The position numbers and the translations under genes are program-made. From NCBI RefSeq assembly GCF_036320965.1, contig NC_092265.1, forward strand, positions 535,001 through 599,000: a DNA stretch of 64,000 nt. Reading direction: 5' to 3'. This DNA is from Panulirus ornatus (taxonomy: Eukaryota; Arthropoda; Malacostraca; Decapoda; Palinuridae). This document shows, piece after piece, positions 27,090 through 37,800 of the stretch. Position 1 is the first letter of the stretch; each line of letters starts with the position of its first letter. The notes under the pieces are model-generated. The model made no database searches and was not told the origin of the DNA. It worked only from the letters and a program-made list of their open reading frames with translations.

Positions 27090-28580
27090 GCATAAAATTT
27101 GATACAGTTATGAGAAAGCATAGTTTAGTGGAATTAGTAAACCGAAATTACAGACCATCAGATGACGAAGTGGCTCATTACTTTGCTGCCAAGCTCTAGC
27201 AAGAAAAGAAACCAACGTAGTGCCCGACCAAATCGCTACCTTTTGCCCTTAAGAAACCTGGGTATGGATGAGGAAACAATGATCACACAGGTGGACAGAG
27301 GTGGCTGTGATTGAAATGATCAAGAAGGACTACAGTGAGATAAGCAATCTATTGGAGAATGAAACTACACACAAAAAGAAACACAAAACATTCACAAAAG
27401 AGGAGTCTAGGATATTCAAAGGAGTACAAAGCCTTTTGCACATGAAGGAGAGAGGAAGAAGTTACTAGGCCCTTGGAGGAACACATCCACCATGCATGAA
27501 AGGTTTACCAAAACTCCTTTCTTTTACACCCTATCATCTTAGGTATTGGCAGTGCTTCTCATAGGATAGTGAAGGTGCTCGCCAAACCATTACTAGAACA
27601 ATGGCTTCAATTAGTAGTACTCACTTAGAAAATTCGTTGGACTTAACCAACGGATTGAGAAACATTAACTTCAATAGAAATTACTTGGCATGCTTTGACA
27701 TGAAAGCGTTGTTCACAAATGTACCCCATGGAGGGGGCAATGGATTCAGTGGAGAATGGTATAAGCAGCATAGGTGACGATATGTTACCAGTTAATAGCA
27801 GGGCTTATGTGAAGTTAGTGTCACTTTATATTCGGCCACTTAAAACCATTGAGGAGGAAGAATCCAAAGAGATTCCATTTCTGGATGCTGTGATTGCAAG
27901 AGCTAAAGATGAGGCAAAATTTATAATGTATCATAAATCATAAAGGAGATTTGATTCACTAATGGTCTACTTATAGTGACAAGATAAGTCCGGTATTGTG
28001 ATTGGATTCATATTACATACAGTATGGATATATGTAGTGATTAATATTTGAAAAGTGAAATTAACTATATCCACGGAACCTTTAGACACCTGGGATACTT
28101 TACAGCTTTGTTACTAAGACTTCAAGAAAAAGCGAAGAGTCATGGAATGCATGGAGAAACATAGTGAGAACAACAAAAACAATGATAAAAGATATGCTTC
28201 CATCCCGAATTCCAAACAGGCCGCAGTCAAAAGTGAATACTTGGTGGCTACATTTGGGAAGAAAATTGGGGAGTTAGCAGGGTAAAGGAATGTTCAAAGC
28301 AGTGACAATCCCACAATTGACAGTCTAGAATACAACATACGTTGTGCAGGAGGTAGCAAATCATATCATGATGAGTCAGGACAGGGATCAATCAAAAGAC
28401 TGGAAGAACCAAAAGGGGTATAAGACATCACAGAACATCAAATGCTACTTTTGTGAACATGGACAAAGAATCTCACCTTCCAAGGAGGAAATATGCACAT
28501 TAGTAGAGAGGGGCTTGAAAAGGATGTCGAGGAAAGCCCTGGAGTCAGATACATACTTCTAGAGGATTCTATTAAGTAAT
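27090..28580 (+). mobile_element. Decayed Penelope-like element
   Basis: Fragments in shifting plus frames follow the order of a Penelope-like retroelement. First comes an RT N-terminal region with KKDYSEISNLLENETTHKKK (about 27320-27385). Next are LTNGLRNINFNRNYLACF and DMKALFTNVP (RT motif A region, about 27640-27725), and the block EIPFLDAVIARAKDEAKFIM (about 27870-27930). Towards 28310-28560 come CAGGSKSYHDESGQG-like and RGLKRMSRKALES words that resemble the C-terminal GIY-YIG endonuclease region. Many stops and frameshifts make it clearly dead. The family assignment is by motif recognition. Confidence 0.6.
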
Positions 28581-28597
28581 CATGAGCATATGCAAAA

Positions 28598-30352
28598 TCT
28601 TTTTCACTCCATCCTTCCACCTCTAATTTGGTGTTCCGCTTCTCCTTATGCCCTCCACATGTGACACATGTATCCTCTTTGTCAACCTTTCCTCACTCAT
28701 TCTCTCCATATGTCTAAACCATTTCAACACACCCTCTTCTACTCCCTCAACCACACTCTTTTTATTTCCACACACACCTCTCTTACTCTTTCATTACTTA
28801 CTCGATCAAACCACCTCACACCACATATTATCCTCAAACATTTCATATCCAACACATCCAACTTCTTCCATACAACTATATTTATAGCCCATGCCTCACA
28901 ACCATATAATATTGTTGGAACAGCTATTCCTTCAAACATACCCATTTTTGCTCTCAGATAACATTCTCTCCCTCCACACTTTCTTCATCGCTCCTAAAAC
29001 CTTTGCCCCCTTCCCCACCCTGTGACTCACTTCCACTTCTGTGGTTCCACTCACTCCTAAATCCACTCCCGGATATCTAAAACGCTTCACTTCCTCCAAT
29101 TTTTCTCCATTCAAACTTACATCCCAATTAACTTGTCCCTCAACCCTACTGAACCTAATAACCTTGCCCTTATTCACATTTACTCTCAACTTTCTCCTTT
29201 CACACACTTTTCCAACCTCAGTCACCAACTTCCGCAGTTTCTCACTCGAAATCAGCCACTAGAGCTGTATCATCAGTGAACAACAACTGACTCACTTCCT
29301 AGGCCCTCCTCCCAAACAGACTGCAAACTCGCCCCTCTCTTGAAAACTCTTGCATTTATCTTTTTAACCACCCCATCCATTAACAAATTAAACAACCATG
29401 GGGACATGACACACCCCTGCTACAGACCAACCTTCACTGGGAAGTAATCACTCTCTTCTTTTCCTACTCGTACAAATGCCTTACATCTTCGGTTAAAACT
29501 TTACACTGCTTCTAGCAGCTTACCTCTCACACTATATACTCTTAAGACCTTCCACAAAGCATCTCTGTCAACCCTATCATATTTCTTCTCCAGATCCATA
29601 AATGTTACATACAAATCCATTTGTTTTTCTAAGTATTTCTCACATACATTCTTCATAGCAAACACCTGATCCACACATCCTCTACCACTTCTGGAACCAC
29701 ACTGCTCTTCCCCAGTCTGATACTCTGAACATGCCTTCACCCTCTCAATCAATACAATTCCATACAATTTCCCAGGAACACTTAACAAACTTATGCCTCT
29801 GTAGTTTGAACACTCGCCTTTATTCCCTTTGCCATTGTTCAGTGGAACTATGCATGCATTCTGCCAATCCTAAGGTACCTCACCATGATCTATACATACA
29901 CTGAATATCCTTACGAACCAATCAACAACACAGTCACCCCCTTTCTCAAATTTAATTGAAATACCATCCAAACCTGTCGCCTTGCCAGATTGCATCTTTC
30001 ACAAAGCTTTCACTACCTCTTTTCTCTTAACCAACATACAAGAGGGTGAGAAGCGTGCAAGGAATAGAGTGAATTGGAATGATGTGGTACACTGGGGTCA
30101 ACATGGTCAATGGACTGAACCAGGGTATGTGGAACATCTGGGATAAACCATGGAAAGGTCTGTGGGGTCTGGAGGTGGATAGGAAGCTGTGTTTTCAGTG
30201 CATTACACATGACAGATAGAGACTGAGTGTGAATGAATGTGGCCATTTTTGTCCGTTTTCCTGGCACTACCTCACTGAAGCAGGGGGTAGCGATGCTGCT
30301 TCCTGTGGGGTGGGGTAGCACCTTGAATTGGATGAAGGCAAGTACGAATATG

Positions 30353-30360
<8 letters not shown>
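28598..30360 (+). mobile_element. RTE-like LINE with 5' inversion (twin-priming layout)
   Basis: 30041-30360 is plus-strand LINE 3' sequence: the end of the ORF (gagggtgagaagcgtgcaag...) and a diverged 3' UTR, then (AT)n. 28598-30035 immediately before it is the upstream RT part on the minus strand, from the EEVVKAL region near 30030 through a damaged RT core to the kdgvkkil region near 28598. Only about 25 bp of LINE is missing between the two pieces. The RT is broken by stops (frames at 29788-29501, 29228-28932 and 28945-28739). Confidence 0.75.

Positions 30361-30400
<40 letters not shown>
30358..30400. repeat. (AT)n(T)n tract shared by LINE and SINE tails
   Basis: The AT run follows the plus LINE tail and then passes into T, the tail of the minus-strand SINE. 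The two elements therefore meet tail to tail. Confidence 0.9.
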
Positions 30401-30401
<1 letters not shown>

Positions 30402-30618
30402 CATACTATTCGCCATTTCCCGCATTAGCGAGGTAGCGTTAAGAACAGAGGACTAGGCCTTTGAGGGAATATCCTCATATGGCCCCCTTCTCTGTTCCTT
30501 CTTTTGGAAAATTTAAAAAAAAAATGAGAGGGGAGGATTTCCAGCCCCCCGCTCCCTTCCCTTTTAGTCGCCTTCTACGACATGCAGGGAATACGTGGGA
30601 AGTATTCTTTCTCCCCTA
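30401..30618 (-). mobile_element. SINE-like element B, full-length copy
   Basis: Close match to the copy at 19431-19656 over its whole length. The 3' tail faces 30400. Confidence 0.7.
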
Positions 30619-30629
30619 TATATATTTAT

Positions 30630-31295
30630 CTATTTATTCATTTTGCTCTGTCGCCGCCTCCCGCGCCAGCGAGGTAGTGCAAGGAAACAGACGAAAGAAT
30701 GGCCCAACCCACCCACATACACATGTATATACATACACGTCCACACACACCACATATACATACCTATACATCTCAACATATACATATATATACACACACA
30801 GACATATACATATACACCCATGTACATAATTCATACCGTCTGCCTTTATTCATTCCCATCGCCACCCCGCCACACATGGAATAACAACATCCTTCCCCCT
30901 CATGTGTGTGAGGTAGTGCTAGGAAAAGACAACAAAGGCCCTATTCGTTCACACTCAGTCTCTAGCTGTCATGTAATAATGCACCGAAACCACAGCTCCC
31001 TTTCCACATCCAGGCCCCACAGAACTTTCCATGGTTTACCCCAAACGCTTCACATGCCCTGGTTCAATCCATTGACACCATGTCGACCCCGGTATACCAC
31101 ATCGTTCCAATTCACTCTATTCCTTGCACGCCTTTCACCCTCCTGCATGTTCAGGCCCCGATAACTCAAAATCTTTTTCACTCCATCTTTCCCCCTCCAA
31201 TTTGGTCTCCCACTTCTCCTCGTTCCCTCCATCTTTGACACGTACATCCTCTTTGTTAATCCTCCTTACTCATCCTCACGAGTCCAAATTATTTC
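30630..31295 (-). mobile_element. RTE-like LINE 3' end, long 3' UTR type
   Basis: Minus-strand 3' tail at 30640, long-type 3' UTR to about 31060, then the C-terminal ORF end (GRPNWRGKDGVKKI, frame 31247-31050). Truncated near 31295. Confidence 0.75.
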
Positions 31296-31299
31296 AACA

Positions 31300-31435
31300 A
31301 ACATATACATATACATATGTTGATATGTATATGGGCATTTATGTATACATATGTAAAAATGAGTGGATGGGCCATTCTTCATCTGTTTCCTGACGCTACC
31401 TCGCTGATGCAGGAAACAGTGATCAAGTATAATAA
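31300..31435 (+). mobile_element. LINE 3' tail, older subfamily
   Basis: Plus strand: gggccattcttcatctgttt, then acgctacctcgctgatgcag, gaaacagtgatcaagtataa. This tail variant is the closest in the window to the SINE B tail. Confidence 0.6.
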
Positions 31436-31624
31436 AGGGGGTTAGAGAGAGAATTGCTCCTTGAGGAATTTCTTTGAAGAGCTTAAGGATTTTGGAGGTA
31501 AAGCCTTTGTGAGTGGAAAACTTATACCTTTCCCTTAGTATATCCCTGTTAGGAGCTTTGGTTTGTCAAGTATTCATTACCTTTAAGTGCTTTCATAATC
31601 CTGTCTATCCATTTATTACAGTGA

Positions 31625-31983
31625 ATATTGCATGACAGCTAGAGACTGAGTGTGAACGAATAAGGCCTTTGTTGTCTTTTCCTAGCGCTACCCCGCACAC
31701 ATGAGGGGGGAGGGGGATGGTATTCCATGTGTGGTGAGGTGGCGATGGGAAGGAATAAAGGCAGACAGTGTGAATTGTGTGCATGGGTATATATGTATGT
31801 GTCTGTGTGTGTATATATATATATGTGTACATTAAGATGTATAGGTATGTATATTTGCGTGAGTGGACGTGTGTGTATATACATGTGTATGGGGGTGGGT
31901 TGGGCCATTTCTTTCGTCTGTTTCCTTGCGCTACCTCGCAAATGCGGGAGACAGCGACAAAGCAAAAAAAAAAAAAAAAAAAA
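31625..31983 (+). mobile_element. RTE-like LINE 3' UTR (long type) with poly(A)
   Basis: Plus-strand 3' UTR from gcatgacagctagagactga to gcgacaaagc, then a pure A run (31966-31983). No ORF sequence is retained. Confidence 0.75.
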
Positions 31984-32425
31984 TTGGTAAAGTTGTTTTA
32001 CTTTCATAAAGGAACAAATACTTATGCTCTAATCCTTTCGAAAGATTACAGTGAACAAAAATTTGATTCAGGACCCTGAATCCAATATAGCTCAATGAAG
32101 TTTATACAAGAAAGACAGCTTTGCAAACTAATGGTTTATATATAAATTTTTCTTTGTGTACAAAGGAATAACAAAATGCATTCTTTTACACAATTGTATT
32201 GAATAAAATTCCTAAGGATGCCAACTGTTAGAACAACTGACAGAAGTTCCCCATTGACAGAGTGTTAACAGAAGTTTGTACAATATCTACATTATCTACA
32301 TCACATTCAAATAATCAAATTACAACACATCTATAAATCATTTCTACCACCAATAGTACTGCCTGTGTTAAAGAAAGAATTTCAAAAATGTTTTTCAAAC
32401 TATTTAGCAAATGTTTTTTTCTACA

Positions 32426-32530
32426 TGTATTCACCATTTCCAATGGTAGCAAGGTAGCGTTAAGAACAGAGGACTGAGCCTTAGAGGGAACAGCCTCACT
32501 TGGCCCCCATCTCTGTTCCTTATTTTGAGA
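32426..32530 (-). mobile_element. SINE-like element B, partial
   Basis: 3' half only: tail region (ccatttccaatggtagcaag in plus) and the gaacagaggactgagcc segment. Confidence 0.55.
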
Positions 32531-33770
32531 AAAAAAAATTTAAAAAGTAAAATACTAAAAAGTTTGTATACATAATCTTGATTTACATTAACAAAATAAA
32601 GTATCAAGACAAAACAGTAATATCTGTTAACCCACATGGACCCTGTAGGCAAAGGTAGGCAGCTATTATTTTGAGGAAAAACAAGGCACACATGTTAACA
32701 TTAATCAAATATAAACAACAATCTACATTCCCGTAAGTGTGACCATTCAAGTAAAGACAAATGGTAGAAAATTTTACTCAACAAACTTTTTTCATTAAAG
32801 ATGTCTCTGTTGTAGTATAATATACAACTGTGAAAGTAGGCAAATGCCGAGCCTCAACAAAAGCAGGTTCTACTACATATGTATAAGAGTTTGAGGATGT
32901 ACCACAAATATCTTAGTGGGATACCATTTTCTTTGATACAGGTAATGGAATATTTGTAATAGATGTTTACTTAGTACATTTGAAAGTAGTTTTGATTGAT
33001 GAGTGCAAATTCAAGGACTGATGTCAAAGTAAACTTTGAAGGATATTAGTCATATAAATAATGATCATTATCCTCAGAACAATGCCTACTAATTAAAAAA
33101 GCTTTCTATGATGTATACATATCTACCTCTGCATGTGCCTATGCTTAATGGTGAGCAATTGCAAAGGTGAGCTCTCTTTTTCTCCATTAAAGTGCATAAG
33201 AAAAACATTTTCATTCATAATGGTGAAAATGTGATCACAAACTAAACTACCCTTCAGTGATGCACACAGTCTCAGATTTTATTGAACCTGAACTTTCAGT
33301 GATCTGATAGACAAATTTCCAGTAGGGAAATGTTGCAGACTATATTCTAGCTATACTATAAACGTAAATCCACTAGATATATTTCTTGAGACCCACAGAC
33401 AAATCTGCAGCAGGGAAATGTCTCAAATTAAATCTTAGTTGCACTTTACATTCATACCCACAGGGTACATTTTTTGTTAAATAAATAAATCTTACTGTCT
33501 TTTGACTCCTTCAATAGAAAATATGAGGGCTAACAAAAGCTTCAGCCTAAGGCCCAGTGGCTCCTCAATCCACCACTCGGGACATATTCACATTCTACCT
33601 GCTAACAAACAAACTGGCAAGTCTAGCAGTCCAAGGAGGCTCATGTTACAGTTGTACACTACCAGCAATAAGGAAAACACCTAAGCATGGGAAAAAATTA
33701 AAGAAAAAATCAAAATGTCATGTGACCTGTCCTATAAGGTGGTGGAAGGAGTGGACAAAGGATTAGTGGC

Positions 33771-33776
33771 TTTATT
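33771..33776 (-). terminator. Candidate poly(A) signal of Sufu
   Basis: AATAAA on the minus strand (tttatt in plus). It is the first canonical hexamer downstream of the Sufu stop and would give a 3' UTR of about 1 kb. No transcript evidence. Confidence 0.25.
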
Positions 33777-34781
33777 TACGAAATAAATTCTCAAGACAGT
33801 CATATTTCAAGGCTATTGCTACATTTGTCCACTCCCAGGAGTGTGTATAGTTCTTGAAAACACCGAAATACAGTATACCGTAACAGTAAAATAACTCTCA
33901 GGTAAAGAGCAGTGAACAAACATAAATTCAACTTATGAAGCACATGATGTGGCTACCATGAGAAGCAAATTATGTCGAAAATCATTATTTTTTTCATCTG
34001 GGTGAATGAATCGTGGCCTTAGAAAATTTACAGCCACCAAAGCAACCCTAATGGCACACAATAAAGGGTATGAGATTCAAACTGTTGAAAGTCAGGGCCT
34101 ACAAAGAAACTTGAAGTGGACAAACGTTGAGCCCTTCACAGAAAGGGTCAAAAAGGAATATTGTCAAACACTATCCAATTATTACAGCTTATGGGATGAA
34201 GCCTATCCTTTAACTTTCAATGACTCCTGTGTTAGTGTTTACAGCAATTCCTAAATAATGAGTCAGCATAATATGCTTAATTACCAAAACTTTCTGCAAC
34301 TGCATCAGTGCTATTTATGCTTTCAAAGAAAAGAAAAAGATGCAAATAATATCATGGTAGGTAAATTGTGAAAAACATTATCTCAATTTGATAAATCTGC
34401 TGTAACACATCAAATCTCCTCAGTTTGATCTTTTACATATAATTATTTGAGTACATTACTACAGCTAGTAAGTTTCACATGGTTATCAAATGAATAAGCT
34501 CTGCTCAAGCAGTAACATGCAAGCACTTGGAATACATCAATTTCAAAGCATATCAACAGAGATAATTCTAATTTCAGTATCTCCTATTCTAAAGAAAAAA
34601 CTTTGCTGGTGAGATTCATGGAAAAATATATAAAAAAAATATGAACTTTATGAAGAGGCTACATTATGAAGAACAGCACCACTGTGCTGATATGATCATC
34701 ACATAAAGGCAGTCAATCCTAGAAATGGTTGACTCATTAACTAGAAGTTAAAGGTATCTGTGGCTCAAATTGACTGAGTTT

Positions 34782-34853
34782 TCAAACTTCTTCTGCAACA
34801 ATCGTGATGGTAAGTTTTCTAGTGGGCCACCTAAATGTTGCTGGCAGTGACAC
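34782..34853 (-). CDS. Sufu: Sufu exon 9 (last coding exon)
   Basis: 72 nt coding [23 protein letters not shown] and a TGA. It aligns with human FKLPKEYSWPEKKLKVSIL. Acceptor ttctcag|GTGTCA after a long T run. The protein ends about six residues earlier than human. This exon is too short to stand out as an open frame. Confidence 0.9.
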   Translation of the reverse strand: MSLPATFRWPTRKLTITIVAEEV

Positions 34854-37800
34854 CTGAGAAAAAAAAAATAATGAAGGCAAGAAAAATTCTTTACATCTAT
34901 ACAGTGAATTTCTGACACCATACACAAAAATCTTTATTGCAGTCTGAGCTCAAAAATCAAGCTTCCCAAAATTCCAAAACACTTAATTCCTAACAAAGTT
35001 CAAAATTTTCAGAAATCTGGCACAGTTCCTACATTTTGGTCCATCCAGCTCAAAAAAAATTCAAGGATTTCCAAGCGCTACCTCACTTACACAAGAAACA
35101 GAAAAAATATGAAGGAAAGGAAATTTTCATTCTGGAGTCTCTTGAGACCAGTGTGTGAAATGGAGGAGGTTAAATTTTAGTTTAATATTTTCAACCACAT
35201 CCACTAAACCTAACCACAGGCACATAGTATAGTTGGTAACTTTTGGAGACATTTGTGGAACAAAACTTGCACTTTATATTGGATGAAATGCAATACTTTA
35301 AGCCAAATTCCTCACTTTTTAAATTTATAGGAAGCTTGCCAGAATCTCTAAACAAACTTTCACTCTTAGAACCTGAATGCTCCTCTGCATATTCTAATAC
35401 CAAGATAACAGAAAACATATGTCAACCATTTTCAAGAATTTGTCAGTGGCCAATGAATATATATGGCAACAACAATCCAGTTTCCATCCACAGAAAGGAT
35501 CATACAACCTCCTTTAATTAACCTTAAAACTTTTAGTAACTTTGTCTAAAATATTTTACTTGAAAAGTTCTTAATTTGGGAGGCCCATGCCAATTATCCA
35601 TCAAAAGTCCCGCCAAAAAATTCTGTTACCTCTTTAGATGGTTCAAGAATGCCTTTCCATAATACACCTGGAATTGCTGATCTTTAGCTAATCTAAAATG
35701 AAGAGTTACACTTTTTTGTTAAGAAATTCAAACCAAATTCATCAGCCCTATTAGTAATCTTATCAACAACAGCTTGAGGCATTGCACATTAACTTCAGAT
35801 GTCAATGGGCAATATACAGGCAAATCATCAACAAAGAGGGACAATCTAACATACCCTGGATTAGTGTTTACAACATTATCAAAAGTAGCACTGAAGCAGC
35901 CAACACTTTCACATACCCTGCAGCACACCTTCCAGTGGGATTTCTCTTGAATACGTACTACCAGCCCTCACCTTAATTATCTGCTTTTCAAAAACTGTTT
36001 GATAAACCTTAATAGGCTGCCTCGATGGCCTTTTTCATTGAGTTGCATAGTAATGCCATAACTCTAAGTAGTATTACAGGCTTTCTCTAAATCAGTTAAT
36101 ATGGCTATGTTTAGATGATCAGCAAATCCTTTAAGAATGTCATCTGATATTCATATCAAGGACTATGTGGTAGATCAAAACTTTGTAACTCCTGACAGAT
36201 TTTTTTTTTCATACATGTTTCCAATTTCCCACATCAGCAAGGTAGCACCAGGAACTGACAAAGAAATGGCATCATATAGTTACATACCCTGTTTCAGCCC
36301 ACTCACAGCACATCATCCCCTGTAAACGACATCGCTGCAATTTTTTATCCCTTGCATGCCTTTTACCCTCATGCATGTTCAGGCACCAAGCACTCTAAAT
36401 CTTATTCGCTCCATCCTTCCATCTCCAATTTAGTCTCCCACTTATCCTTTCCCCTTCACTTCTGACACATGTATCCTCTTTGACAAACCATTTCAGCACA
36501 CCCCTCTCTTACCTTATCATTACTTTTCAATTAGCCTTCCTCAAATCACATATTGTCCTCAGACATTTCATTTTCCGACACATTCATCCTCTTCCATATA
36601 TTTTCCTCTATAGCCCATGCTTGACATCCATATATCACTGGGACTACTATACTTTCAAATATATCCATTTTCTCCTTTACAGATAGTGACCACTATTTCC
36701 ACACATTCCTTGATACTCCCACAACCTTCTCTTCCTCACTCACCCTATGACTCATCTCAGTTTCCATGGTTCCATTCACTGCCATGTTTACTCCCAGATA
36801 TCTAAAATACCATACTTTCTACAATTTTCTCCATTCAAACTAACCTCTCTCTTTGTAATGTTAAACCTTATAACTTTGTTTTTATGAATATTTTTTTCTC
36901 AACTTTCTCCTTTCACATATCCTCCTAAACTCAGATGCCAACTTCTGAGGGATAACATTATTTCTTTCATGGTACCAAACGAATCCACCATCAATCAGTT
37001 TTTCCATCATTATGCAAAGACAACTTGTCAGTGCAATAATTCCACAGCCTGTAGCAACGGTATGATTTTTACCTCATATAAAAATGACACGAAAGGGAAA
37101 CCTTCCTACTAACTGGAAGAACACTAAGCATTCATATAAACTTAAATAAATCTAACAAAAATTTTATGGAATGTTAAGATGTTTTAATATATCATAGTGT
37201 ATTTCATCCCAACCAGGGTAAGAAGCTCCAGTGTGTGACCGAGCTGATATGAATTCTTTCATATGAAATGTCTTATTGTAGTCCTTTTCCTTGTTAGAGG
37301 AGACACAGGGGAAAGTCCTCAGTCTAATTTCTTGGAACTCCCTGATACAGTACCAATACTCTTATCACTACTACTATTACTACATATTCTACTGCTATTG
37401 CTACTTTTGCTGTTGTTACCATTATTAGCACCACCAGTATTCAAGATGATTACCTCTTCAGGATCTGCAAGATCTGCTAAATCTGTTGCCATAACAGGAA
37501 AGAAATCATCGGGTATGAATATCTGGAGCCAAGGACCACGAACAGCATATGGACAACCAGCATCCACAAAAGCACCAGCCACACCAGGTGGGACTAGAGT
37601 TACGGCACCAACATCAACAACGGATTTAAAGGTGAAATGTCGACCATGCTTTAGCCGTCCCCTGTGTGAAAATAAAGTCTTAATCAGCACATGAAACATA
37701 AATAAGTAGAAAAAGATTATCTACGATCATATCTGTAAATCATACTCTCCAAGAGTTTTGTTTACATATGACGTTCAACCTCTGTTAATCTTTTTAGTTA

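Larger units (their letters stand above)
31984..34781. other. AT-rich stretch; probable Sufu 3' UTR in its right part
   Basis: No coding region recognised. A partial SINE B lies at 32426-32530. The part next to 34781 is downstream of the Sufu stop on the minus strand and should hold its 3' UTR. Confidence 0.45.
34854..37453 (-). other. Sufu intron 8
   Basis: 2600 bp, GT-AG with a long pyrimidine tract before the acceptor. Carries an old LINE (36205-36960) and a short LINE tail (35070-35115). Confidence 0.85.

Noticed and set aside
37319..37453. C-terminal extension of Sufu with an Asn/Ser-rich tail
   Set aside because: It reads through a good donor (GAAGAG|gtaatc). The spliced alternative restores the conserved WPxxKLxxxI terminus in exon 9.
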